From NCBI RefSeq assembly GCF_959020145.1, contig NZ_CAUEQY010000020.1:1-20868 (forward strand): 20,868 nt of DNA, written 5' to 3'. The position numbers were made by a program, and so were the translations under genes. The notes below the pieces were generated by a model. It searched no databases, was not told the origin of the DNA, and saw nothing but the letters and a program-made list of their open reading frames with translations. Below are positions 1-6,844 of this stretch, in pieces. Position 1 is the stretch's first letter, and every line of letters starts with the position of its first letter. Origin of the DNA: an uncultured Bifidobacterium sp. GTDB lineage: Bacteria > Actinomycetota > Actinomycetes > Actinomycetales > Bifidobacteriaceae.

Positions 1-39
1 AGTATCCTGACCGACGACGGTGATGATTGCCTTGTTCAT
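1..39 (-). CDS. ACT-domain protein (UPF0237-like), N-terminal 13 codons only
   Basis: Partial gene cut by the window edge. Read on the minus strand it begins MNKAIITVVGQDT, the typical opening of a small (about 90 residue) stand-alone ACT-domain protein of the UPF0237 family found in bifidobacteria and Firmicutes. ACT domains usually bind amino acids or other small ligands; the target of this family is not established. The start is supported by an AGGGAG Shine-Dalgarno sequence just upstream (about positions 46-51). Only the first beta strand of the domain is visible, so the family call rests on a short match. Confidence 0.72.
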   Translation of the reverse strand, partial: MNKAIITVVGQDT

Positions 40-105
40 GGAACTCCCTAAACGTTAGGTGCGAATATCCAGTTACCGTCTCGGCAAAATGCCGGACGTG
101 CCTTA

Positions 106-111
106 AGTATA
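106..111 (-). promoter_or_regulatory. Possible -10 box for the ACT-domain gene
   Basis: On the minus strand TATACT lies 66 nt upstream of the start codon of the ACT-domain gene, in an AT-rich stretch. A TTGACA hexamer occurs only 11 nt further upstream, too close for a normal -35, so the assignment is weak. The rest of 40-255 shows no gene that I can support. Confidence 0.25.
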
Positions 112-255
112 GAAAAGGCAGATGTCAAAAAAGTCGTTTTTTCGGCAATCGCATTACATTGTGAGACGATTTCTTCCGTCAAACCGGTTTCAAAAGTTGC
201 GGAAAGTCGTTTTTTGGAATATCTGTTTTCGACGTGAAATCGGATTTCATAAAAG

Positions 256-304
256 AAAAGCGCCTGCCGATCGTTTGGAAATACGATTTCGGCAAGCGCT
301 TTTT
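256..304. terminator. Bidirectional hairpin terminator after the MFS remnant
   Basis: The arms 256-274 and 283-304 pair almost completely (AAAAGCGC, then TGCCGA, then ATCGT, with one mismatch and a two-base bulge) around an 8-nt loop. A/T runs flank both sides, so it can act in both directions. It sits immediately beyond the stop codon of the minus-strand MFS fragment, as expected for the terminator of the former full-length gene. Confidence 0.8.
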
Positions 305-321
305 ACAATATGTCATGCGAT

Positions 322-615
322 TCACTTTTCGCTGATCTTGTCTTCTTTCAGGAAGAAGGAGAAGACCAGCACGATGACGATCAGCACCAAGCCGAACACA
401 TAGCCGTAGCGGGATCCCGCAACGAAGCCTTCCGCATCGGTGGCGCCGGAGCCCATCGACAGCAGGCAGGTGGCGATGGACGTGCCATTCGCGCCGAACA
501 CCTGCTGCATGGTGTTAAGAATGGTGGAGCCGCAGCTTCGGCATCTCATCAAGCTAGCCGTATCTGGTCTACGGCATCGTGCCTGCTGGCCATCGCCGCG
601 GGATACGCCGTGCAC
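322..615 (-). pseudogene. C-terminal remnant of an MFS drug exporter (DHA2/EmrB type)
   Basis: The open frame codes for 97 residues. From about residue 29 onward (positions 325-531) it reads like the extreme C-terminus of a 14-TM MFS exporter: GSTILNTMQQVFGANGTSIA followed by a final hydrophobic helix (about residues 70-89) and a charged tail. Residues 1-28 are Arg/Cys-rich and unlike a transporter. The other 12 or so helices are absent, and upstream lies directly the galK terminator. There is no Shine-Dalgarno sequence or plausible start. It is most likely a decayed gene whose 5' part was deleted. A small single-helix protein is a less likely alternative. Confidence 0.65.
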
Positions 616-639
616 CCATCTGGTCCACAGTAAATCATG

Positions 640-694
640 AAAAACGCGCGTTGGCGCACGTCCTTTTCATGGACGTGCGCCAACGCGCGTTTTT
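640..694. terminator. Strong terminator of the gal operon, 24-bp perfect stem
   Basis: Positions 640-663 and 671-694 are perfect reverse complements (24 bp) around a 7-nt loop, with an A5 run at one end and a T5 run at the other. It begins 16 nt beyond the galK stop codon on the minus strand and its U-tract suits termination of galK transcription. The symmetry also allows termination from the other side. Confidence 0.92.
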
Positions 695-710
695 GCATCA
701 GCTTCTGCGA

Positions 711-1961
711 TCAGGCCTCACGGCTCGCGGAAGCCGCAGCGAACGCCGGCAAGGCGCGAGGTGCGTTGAAACCTTCCTTTTCGAAGCGGTCAGCAATCTT
801 CTGTGCGATCTCGTGCCCCTGGCCCTTATCCGCCAGGGCGATGATGGAGCCACCAAAGCCGCCGCCGGTCATACGCGCACCATACGCACCGTTGGCACGG
901 GCCACGTCCACGGCAATATCCAACTCGGGCACAGTCACTTCATAATCCGCAGCGAGCGAATCATGAGACGCGTTGAACAGTCGGCCTGCCTCGTCGATCT
1001 TGCCGTTGGCGAAGGCACGCACGAAGGAATTGACACGGGCGATTTCGGTGATGACGTGGCGCACGCGCTTCTTCATCGTGTCGTCTTCCAGCTTGTCGAG
1101 CGTTTCCTTGAGCGCCTGGAACGGATCGTCGGACTTGGCGATGCTGTCGGCGACCACACGCAGGTTGGCCACGCCGAGGATTTCGGCGGCCTTCTCGCAA
1201 GTGGCGCGACGCTGGGCATACTGGCCGTCGTTGAGCTGATGCGGAGCCTGAGTGTCAAGCACCAGCAGTTCCAGACCGTACTTGTCGAGATCGAATTCCT
1301 GCTGGGAGACGTTCTCCAGCGGGCTCAGCTCTGGACGGCAATCAAGACGCAACGCATGGCCGAAAGTGCAGCGCATGGATGCGTTCTGATCGAGACCACC
1401 GGTGGACGCGCCCGCCATGTCGTTTTCCGACTTGATGGCGGCGTTGATCAGCGTCACACGACCGGCATCGGATGCGCCATAACCCAAACCGTACACGTCA
1501 TCCAGCGCCAAGGCGGTGGAGCAGGTCATGGCTGCGGAGGAGCTCAGACCGGAACCGAGCGGCACGCAGGAGGAGAATGCCGCGTCGAAGCCCTGCACCG
1601 CATCGAAGCCGGCTTCGCGCAATGCCCAGGCAACGCCCACCGGGTAGGCGGCCCAGCCTTCCACGCCACCGGCCTGCAGACCATCGAGGTCGGCTTCGGT
1701 AACGTTTTCGGAGTCAACGTCGGAAACCACGCGCACCTTGGTGTCTTCACGCGGCTTGAGCGCGATGAACGTGCGGTGCGGCAGTGCGATCGGCAGGCAC
1801 AGGCCCGCGTTGTAGTCGGTGTGTTCGCCAATCAGGTTCACACGGCCCGGTGCGGCCCATACGCCAGCCGGTTCCTCACCGTAGGTGGCTCGGAACAGGT
1901 CGGTCGCGTTCTTCACACCCTCGTCATGCGAGAGCGGCTCAATGAATTCAACAGCAGTCAT
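711..1961 (-). CDS. galK: Galactokinase
   Basis: Phosphorylates alpha-D-galactose with ATP to galactose 1-phosphate, the first committed step of the Leloir pathway, in the cytoplasm. The 416-residue protein has all GHMP-kinase landmarks. The galactokinase signature GRVNLIGEHTDYN is at residues 39-51, the ATP-binding loop PLGSGLSSSAA at 134-144, the likely catalytic Asp191 in GGLDQNAS, and the C-terminal glycine motif TGGGFGG at 365-371. Length is normal for actinobacterial GalK. An AAAGGAC Shine-Dalgarno sequence about 10 nt upstream supports the ATG. It is the last gene of the regulator-galT-galK operon, 31 nt after galT, and is followed by a very strong terminator. No galE is in the window. 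Confidence 0.97.
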   Translation of the reverse strand: MTAVEFIEPLSHDEGVKNATDLFRATYGEEPAGVWAAPGRVNLIGEHTDYNAGLCLPIALPHRTFIALKPREDTKVRVVSDVDSENVTEADLDGLQAGGVEGWAAYPVGVAWALREAGFDAVQGFDAAFSSCVPLGSGLSSSAAMTCSTALALDDVYGLGYGASDAGRVTLINAAIKSENDMAGASTGGLDQNASMRCTFGHALRLDCRPELSPLENVSQQEFDLDKYGLELLVLDTQAPHQLNDGQYAQRRATCEKAAEILGVANLRVVADSIAKSDDPFQALKETLDKLEDDTMKKRVRHVITEIARVNSFVRAFANGKIDEAGRLFNASHDSLAADYEVTVPELDIAVDVARANGAYGARMTGGGFGGSIIALADKGQGHEIAQKIADRFEKEGFNAPRALPAFAAASASREA

Positions 1962-1992
1962 TGGTGTTTTGTCCTTTGGGTTTTATTGGCTT

Positions 1993-3243
1993 TCAGCCTT
2001 CGATATCGATTGGTCCGAGCTCGTGGAAGCGCTTGGCGATGAGTTCCGGCGTGGTGTCGGAAACCCATGCGGCCATGCCGGATTCGGATCCGGCCAGATA
2101 CTTGATCTTGTTGGCTGCGCGGCGGAACGAGAAGAACTGCAGGTTCAGGCGGTAGTTTTCACGGCGCACGTCGTGGATCGGAGCCTGATGCCATGCTGCG
2201 ATGTACGGCAGGTCCATACCCTTGCCGTCACCCTTGTCGAAGAACGCGTTGCCGCGCTTGAGCAGGGTGGAGTACATGACGGCCAGATCCCAACGTTCCT
2301 GGTCGTTGAGCTCGTCGAGGGTGAGCACGTCGCGCACCGGGGCCACATGCACCTCGAGGGGCCAGCGGGCTGCTGCTGGCACGTAGGCCACCCAGCTGTG
2401 GTTGCGCATGACGATGCGCTCCCCGGCCTCGATTTCGGAGTTCATGAGATCCTTGAGCAGGTTGCCGCCGGTCTTCTCATGGTAGGCTTCGGTCTGCTTG
2501 AGTTCGGCTTCCATCTTCGGCGCGATGAACGGGTAGCAGTAGACCTGTCCGTGAGGGTGTGCCAGGGAGACGCCGATTTCCTGTCCGTGGTTTTCGAACG
2601 GGAAGATCTGTTCGATGCCTTCCATCTTGGAGATTTCGGCGGTACGGAACGCCCATGCTTCCACGACGGTGCGCAGACGGGAGACCGGCAGGTCTGCCGG
2701 CAGACCATTTTCGTCCGGGTCGAAGCAGATCACTTCGCAGCGGCCTGCGGCGAGCTTCTTCTCCCACAGCGGGTTGCCGTTGACGTATTCCACGGCTTCG
2801 GAACGGCCCGGCACGCGCACCATCGACGGGAAGCGGTTTTCGAACACGACCACGTTGTAGTCGGTGTCCGGCACTTCGCCGTCTTGGTACGGGTCGCCCG
2901 GCTTGCGTGCGGCCAGCGGGTTGCCTTTGGCGGTGGCGCCAGGGCCCGCGGTGATCGGACGATTCATGCGTGCGGTCGCCATAGGAATCCAGTCGCCGGT
3001 CAGTGGATCGCGACGCATTTCCGGAGCAGCGTACGGCACTTCCTCACCGGCCGCGTTGAGCTGGTTGGAGAAACGGTATGCCAGCTGACGAGGATCGTTC
3101 AGTTCGCGCGTCTTCGCGCCGGAAACGTATTCCGGATCATCGTCGAGGTAGAAGAAAGCGCGGCCATCGGCGAGCGTGGTCGGCGTGATGCGAATGTGCT
3201 CCTTCGCGTACTCTCCGGGAGTGTAGTTTGCGAATTCACTCAT
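1993..3243 (-). CDS. galT: Galactose-1-phosphate uridylyltransferase
   Basis: Transfers UMP from UDP-glucose to galactose 1-phosphate, giving UDP-galactose and glucose 1-phosphate (Leloir pathway). The 416-residue protein shows FENRFPS (134-140), FENHGQEIGVSLAHPHGQ (216-233) and the active-site HPH triad at 229-231; by family analogy His231 is the nucleophile that becomes uridylylated. The CxxC zinc ligands seen near this point of the E. coli enzyme are absent here (residues 95-125 contain no Cys), which may be a lineage feature. It starts 5 nt after the regulator's stop codon, and its Shine-Dalgarno sequence (AGGAAGGTG) lies inside the end of the regulator gene, so the two are co-transcribed. 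Confidence 0.95.
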   Translation of the reverse strand: MSEFANYTPGEYAKEHIRITPTTLADGRAFFYLDDDPEYVSGAKTRELNDPRQLAYRFSNQLNAAGEEVPYAAPEMRRDPLTGDWIPMATARMNRPITAGPGATAKGNPLAARKPGDPYQDGEVPDTDYNVVVFENRFPSMVRVPGRSEAVEYVNGNPLWEKKLAAGRCEVICFDPDENGLPADLPVSRLRTVVEAWAFRTAEISKMEGIEQIFPFENHGQEIGVSLAHPHGQVYCYPFIAPKMEAELKQTEAYHEKTGGNLLKDLMNSEIEAGERIVMRNHSWVAYVPAAARWPLEVHVAPVRDVLTLDELNDQERWDLAVMYSTLLKRGNAFFDKGDGKGMDLPYIAAWHQAPIHDVRRENYRLNLQFFSFRRAANKIKYLAGSESGMAAWVSDTTPELIAKRFHELGPIDIEG

Positions 3244-3248
3244 TATGG

Positions 3249-4052
3249 TTATTCACCTTCCTGAATAGGCTCGCTCTGGTGTGCCAGCACGAGCTCTTTA
3301 ACCAAATCCCTTGTTTTCCCAACCGAATCGGGGTCTAGTCCATCATCGGTAATGACCGTGTCCACCTGGTCGAAGCGTGCGAAAAGCGACAATGATGTGC
3401 AGCTCCACTTGGTATGATCGGTCAAAATTATGGTGCGATCGGCAATGTCCATCATTGCCATATCGGTTGCGGCCTCAAGCGAGTTCGGCATGAGGAAGCC
3501 GCGCGGAATGGACACGGAATGCGTGCCCAGGAAGACTGTGTTGACGCGCAGGGAGGCCACCACTTTGTCTGCGATCGGGCCTACGAGCGAGTTGGATCGG
3601 GTGGTCACGCCGCCGGTCACGATGACTTCCACGTCTTTCGATTCCAGCGCCTGCACCAGTTCCGCCACCGGAATGGAGTTGGTGAGGATGGTGATCCCCG
3701 ACGACTGCTGTGATTCCAACAGATGTTGCGCGAATACGTATGCGGTGGTGCCGCCGCCGATGGCGATCACGTCGCCGGGTGCCACATATTTGATGGCTTC
3801 CTGTGCGATGGCGTCCTTCAATCCGATGTCCATCTGCGACTTTACGGAGAACAGCGGCTCACTCAGCAGCGTGCTGGTGGTAACGGCGCCGCCGTGCACA
3901 CGCTTCAGCAGACCCTTGTCGGCCAGATCGGCGATATCGCGTCGGATGGTCATGGCGGAAACGCCCAATTCCTTGGACAATGCGGTGATACGCACCGCAC
4001 CGCGGGTACGCAACCTGCTCAAAATCAAATGCTGACGTTGTGACGATATCAT
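3249..4052 (-). CDS. DeoR-family transcriptional regulator of the gal operon
   Basis: Probable sugar-phosphate-responsive repressor. The N-terminal winged helix-turn-helix (ISSQRQHLILSRLRTRGAV, then ELGVSAMTIRRDIADL) is typical of DeoR, and is followed by the KRVHGGAV linker. The C-terminal sensor domain resembles ribose-5-phosphate isomerase, with DVIAIGGGTTA, LTNS and VTGGVTTRSNSLVGP. I chose the start MISSQRQ because DeoR proteins usually begin 4-6 residues before this conserved Arg. ATG at 4070 or GTG at 4076 would add 6 or 8 residues, and no start has a clear Shine-Dalgarno sequence. It is the first gene of the operon with galT and galK. GAAC-box repeats in its promoter suggest autoregulation. 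The effector is unknown; galactose 1-phosphate or another sugar phosphate is an inference. Confidence 0.9.
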   Translation of the reverse strand: MISSQRQHLILSRLRTRGAVRITALSKELGVSAMTIRRDIADLADKGLLKRVHGGAVTTSTLLSEPLFSVKSQMDIGLKDAIAQEAIKYVAPGDVIAIGGGTTAYVFAQHLLESQQSSGITILTNSIPVAELVQALESKDVEVIVTGGVTTRSNSLVGPIADKVVASLRVNTVFLGTHSVSIPRGFLMPNSLEAATDMAMMDIADRTIILTDHTKWSCTSLSLFARFDQVDTVITDDGLDPDSVGKTRDLVKELVLAHQSEPIQEGE

Positions 4053-4053
4053 T

Positions 4054-4074
4054 CGAACATTATCGCACATGTTC
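4054..4074. promoter_or_regulatory. Inverted repeat GAACAT-N8-ATGTTC at the regulator start
   Basis: GAACAT (4055-4060) and ATGTTC (4069-4074) are perfect inverted 6-mers 8 nt apart, preceded by CG so that CGAAC recurs. They overlap the alternative start codons of the DeoR-type gene. The same GAAC core occurs three times about 100 bp upstream, so this may be a second operator. Confidence 0.45.
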
Positions 4075-4124
4075 ACTCAAAATAAAAACTGAGATGAGCG
4101 TTTCGCGCGTTTTCCTCACGAAAA

Positions 4125-4172
4125 AATATACTTGGCACTCCTGTAATCGTTCAAATCGAACAAAAACGAACG
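4125..4172 (-). promoter_or_regulatory. Promoter and likely operator of the regulator-galT-galK operon
   Basis: On the minus strand TTGAAC (4149-4154) and TATATT (4125-4130) are separated by 18 nt and form a credible -35/-10 pair. Overlapping and upstream of the -35 lie GAAC boxes: CGTTC at 4148-4152 and CGAAC at 4157-4161 and 4167-4171, the latter two exactly 10 bp apart. DeoR-family repressors commonly bind repeated short boxes of this kind over the promoter. The protein-site pairing is inferred. Confidence 0.55.
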
Positions 4173-4204
4173 TCGACATCCCGTCAGCGAAATCAATCGA
4201 CGTG

Positions 4205-4234
4205 TTGCTTTCCTGCGACAAACGGTGCGAGAAT
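4205..4234 (+). promoter_or_regulatory. Probable promoter of the DHODH-like gene
   Basis: TTGCTT (4205-4210) and GAGAAT (4229-4234) are separated by 18 nt. The -10 ends 8 nt before the ATG at 4243 and there is no Shine-Dalgarno sequence, so the mRNA may be leaderless or nearly so. Confidence 0.45.
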
Positions 4235-4242
4235 AGTGAACC

Positions 4243-5391
4243 ATGACGTATGTTTCTGAGAATTTCTGGCACGATGCGGTGAACAAAGCCACCACAGATC
4301 TCTTCACCTTCGGCTACAAGCACATCATCAAGCCGCATTTCGTGTTCAATCAGACGCCCGATGTGGCGCACGACCAGATGATTCAGTTCTGCAAGATCAC
4401 CAAGAACATTCCGCCGCTGATGTGGGCGTGCCGTGAAATGCTCAACTATTCCGACCCCGTGCTGGAAACCAGCGTGATGGGCGTCGACTTCGTCAATCCG
4501 TTCGGCCTTTCCGCCGGCCTCGACAAGAACTGCGAGATGCCGGTGCTGCTCGACAACGCCGGCTTCGGCTTCGAAACGGTCGGATCCACCACGTCTCGTC
4601 CGTGCCCCGGCAATCCGAAGCCGTGGTTCCACCGTCTGCCCGAATATGATTCGATGATGGTGCATGTCGGTCTTGCCAATGAGGGTTCGGAAATCGTTGT
4701 TCCGCGCGCGGAACAGGCTTGGACGAAGGCGCGCGACATGCAGATTTCCGTGTCGATCGCGCGTACGAATGACGATAAGACCGGCGATTTGGACGAAGGC
4801 ATCGAGGATTACTGCATTTCGATGCGCCGCACGGCCGGTCGCACCGCCATGGTCGAAGTGAACATCTCCTGCCCGAACACGATGGCCGGCGAACCGTTCA
4901 ATCAGAGCCCTGAAGCGCTCGACAAGCTGTTCACCGAACTCGACAAGATCGAACGTCCACAGCCCACGCTGGTGAAGATGCCGTTGAATAAGTCCTGGGA
5001 AGAGTTCAAGGATCTGCTTGACGTGCTTGCCGAACACAATGTGCAGGGCTTGTCGATTGCGAATCTGCAGAAGGACCGCGCCGGCATGGAGATTCCTCGC
5101 GATTGGGAGGGCGGACTGTCAGGTTCGCCATGCTATGAGGCCAGCAACGAACGCATCAAGCAGGTGTACCGCGAGTATGGCGACCGTTTTGCGATTGCCG
5201 GCATCGGCGGCGTGTTCACTCCGCAGCAGGCGTATGCGAAGATTCGTTCCGGCTCGTCGTTGGTCATGTTCATCAGCTCGCTGATGTATCGCGGACCGCA
5301 GCAGATCACCGTGTTGAAGCGCGGCCTTGCCGAACTGCTCAAGCGGGACGGATTCGACCATGTGAGCCAGGCTGTCGGCATCGACGCCTGA
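4243..5391 (+). CDS. pyrD: Dihydroorotate dehydrogenase (class 2-like) family flavoprotein
   Basis: FMN-dependent TIM-barrel protein of 382 residues resembling quinone-linked class 2 dihydroorotate dehydrogenase, which oxidises dihydroorotate to orotate in pyrimidine synthesis. Class 2 features are the helical N-terminal part (TPDVAHDQ at 38-45), FGLSAGLDKN with Lys95, PGNPKPW (122-128), EGGLSGSP (289-296) and the phosphate-binding AGIGG near 319-323. Deviations: the catalytic base position in NISCPNT (207-213) is Cys210, as in class 1, where class 2 has Ser; the Asn-Thr pair that contacts orotate is Asn274-Leu275; and GFNN is replaced by GLAN. The protein is longer than the usual 340 or so. 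A true PyrD is plausible, but a paralogue with another substrate is possible. Confidence 0.8.
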   Translation: MTYVSENFWHDAVNKATTDLFTFGYKHIIKPHFVFNQTPDVAHDQMIQFCKITKNIPPLMWACREMLNYSDPVLETSVMGVDFVNPFGLSAGLDKNCEMPVLLDNAGFGFETVGSTTSRPCPGNPKPWFHRLPEYDSMMVHVGLANEGSEIVVPRAEQAWTKARDMQISVSIARTNDDKTGDLDEGIEDYCISMRRTAGRTAMVEVNISCPNTMAGEPFNQSPEALDKLFTELDKIERPQPTLVKMPLNKSWEEFKDLLDVLAEHNVQGLSIANLQKDRAGMEIPRDWEGGLSGSPCYEASNERIKQVYREYGDRFAIAGIGGVFTPQQAYAKIRSGSSLVMFISSLMYRGPQQITVLKRGLAELLKRDGFDHVSQAVGIDA

Positions 5392-5425
5392 TACCGATTA
5401 TTTCAATCGGCAGCGAGCACCAAAT

Positions 5426-5470
5426 AATAATGCGCCCTGCGACCGCCAACGCGGTGCAGGGCGCATTATT
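5426..5470. terminator. Bidirectional terminator between pyrD-like and OYE genes
   Basis: Perfect 15-bp stem AATAATGCGCCCTGC (5426-5440) with GCAGGGCGCATTATT (5456-5470) and a 15-nt loop, flanked by T-rich sequence on both sides. It lies 35 nt after the plus-strand stop codon and 45 nt beyond the convergent minus-strand gene end, so both genes probably share it. Confidence 0.88.
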
Positions 5471-5514
5471 GTTGTTCGATTGTTGTTCGATATTACCTTG
5501 GTTATTGGTTGCGT

Positions 5515-6651
5515 TTAGTATGCGCCACGCACATACTGCGGCTGGTAGGGCGCATCTTCGGTCGGAATACCGAGCTTGTGAGCGGCGCGAAGAGGCCAAT
5601 TCGGATCACGAAGCGCCGCACGTCCGATTTCGATGGCGTCGGCGGCACCGGATTTCAAAATCTTCTTGGCCTGCTTCGGCTTGGTGATCAATCCGACGGC
5701 CGTGGTTGGAATTTCGGCACGCGAGCGCACCTGTTCGGCGAATGGAACCTGATAATCGGGTTTGACGGGAATGGTCACGCCCGGAATCATGCCTCCGGTG
5801 GAGACGTCCATCAGATCGACACCGTGCTTCTTCAGGACTTTGGCAAGGTCGACGGTCTGATCGAGATCCCAGCCTCCGGCGGCCCAATCGGTCGCGGAAA
5901 CGCGCACCAGCACCGGCATGGTGTCGGGGATGACGGAACGCACGGCGTCCACGACTTCGACCAGTATGCGGATACGGTTGTCGAACGATCCGCCGTATTC
6001 ATCCTCGCGCTCGTTGATCAGCGGATCGAGGAATTGCGACAGCAGATAGCCGTGGGCCGCATGAATTTCCACCACGTCGAAGCCGATATCATAAGCACGC
6101 CAAGCGGCGTCGCGGAACTGGTCGACGATGGCATGGATTTCGTCAACGGTGAGTTCGCGAGGCTTGTCCAACGGCCCGAACGCGTTGGCGCTTGGCCCCA
6201 CGGTCTGCCATCCGCCCTGCTCTTCCGGCACGCTCTCATGCTCGTATCCGATGGAGAAGCAGCCGGTGGAAGCCTTGCGTCCGGCATGGTTGAGCTGCAC
6301 CGCCATCGTCGCGCCGGCGGCCTTCGCATCGGCAACGATCCAACGCCATGCGTCCATCTGCTCGTCGGCCCACAATCCCAAGTCGCACGGCGAAATACGA
6401 CCCTCCGGCGTCACTGCGGTGGCTTCCACGATAACCATGCCGAAACCGCCCATGGCACGTGACACATAATGCTGGTAGTGGAATGGCGTGGGCAGGCCAT
6501 CCTGGGCCAACGCGGAATACGTGTCCATTGGCGGCAGCCAGATGCGGTTGCGCACGGTCATGCCACGCAAAGTCATAGGATCGAACAGGCCAACCGTGCC
6601 ATTGGTTGTAGCCTTCTTCGACCGCTTCGCCTTCTTTTCGTCTTCGCTCAT
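5515..6651 (-). CDS. Old Yellow Enzyme family NAD(P)H:flavin oxidoreductase (YqjM-like)
   Basis: FMN-dependent ene-reductase fold, 378 residues. It resembles YqjM/NamA enzymes that reduce activated C=C bonds of enones and nitro compounds with NAD(P)H; the physiological substrate is unknown. Visible landmarks are GLFDPMTLRGMTVRNRI (21-37), HYVSRA, VEATAVTPEGRIS, QLNHAGRK (119-126), the active-site HAAHGYL (197-203) and DEYGGSFDNR (217-226). YqjM has a redox-tuning Cys in PMCMYS, but here the sequence is PMDTYS, so Asp43 replaces it. A Lys-rich N-terminus (KKAKRSKK) precedes the barrel. The start at 6651 is set by an excellent GGAGGGGAG Shine-Dalgarno sequence 8 nt upstream; an upstream in-frame extension of 33 codons is rejected. 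Confidence 0.9.
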   Translation of the reverse strand: MSEDEKKAKRSKKATTNGTVGLFDPMTLRGMTVRNRIWLPPMDTYSALAQDGLPTPFHYQHYVSRAMGGFGMVIVEATAVTPEGRISPCDLGLWADEQMDAWRWIVADAKAAGATMAVQLNHAGRKASTGCFSIGYEHESVPEEQGGWQTVGPSANAFGPLDKPRELTVDEIHAIVDQFRDAAWRAYDIGFDVVEIHAAHGYLLSQFLDPLINEREDEYGGSFDNRIRILVEVVDAVRSVIPDTMPVLVRVSATDWAAGGWDLDQTVDLAKVLKKHGVDLMDVSTGGMIPGVTIPVKPDYQVPFAEQVRSRAEIPTTAVGLITKPKQAKKILKSGAADAIEIGRAALRDPNWPLRAAHKLGIPTEDAPYQPQYVRGAY

Positions 6652-6778
6652 CGTAGTAGCTCCCCTCCGGTCGCACCTACTGGCTCCTTGCCGATCGGCT
6701 GAACCTTCTTCTTGTATTCCCCTTGAGCTTCTCTGGAGATTTCGTGCCATAAAACCGGCACTATCTGCATTCTACGCA

Positions 6779-6806
6779 GAACGCCCGCCGAGCGTGGCGG
6801 GCGTTC
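6779..6806. terminator. GC-rich hairpin after the PBP gene
   Basis: Perfect 11-bp inverted repeat GAACGCCCGCC / GGCGGGCGTTC with a 6-nt loop, 38 nt beyond the PBP stop codon. There is no U-tract on the minus strand, so it may be a weak or factor-assisted terminator. Confidence 0.55.
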
Positions 6807-6844
6807 ATTGATTGTTCACTTCCATTCGCTGAATTGCGGAAGCG

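Noticed and set aside
579..3264. Long plus-strand open frames opposite galK and galT (579-2042 and 1885-3264)
   Set aside because: They are exact antisense shadows of well-recognised enzymes in GC-rich DNA, have His/Arg/Gly-rich translations without domains, and no ribosome-binding sites.
4060..5037. 325-codon minus-strand frame opposite the pyrD-like gene
   Set aside because: Antisense of a recognised flavoprotein; the translation is Arg/His-rich and the frame also runs through the regulatory region.
6652..6750. 33-codon N-terminal extension of the OYE-family protein
   Set aside because: A strong Shine-Dalgarno sequence points to the ATG at 6651; the extension has no similarity and odd composition.
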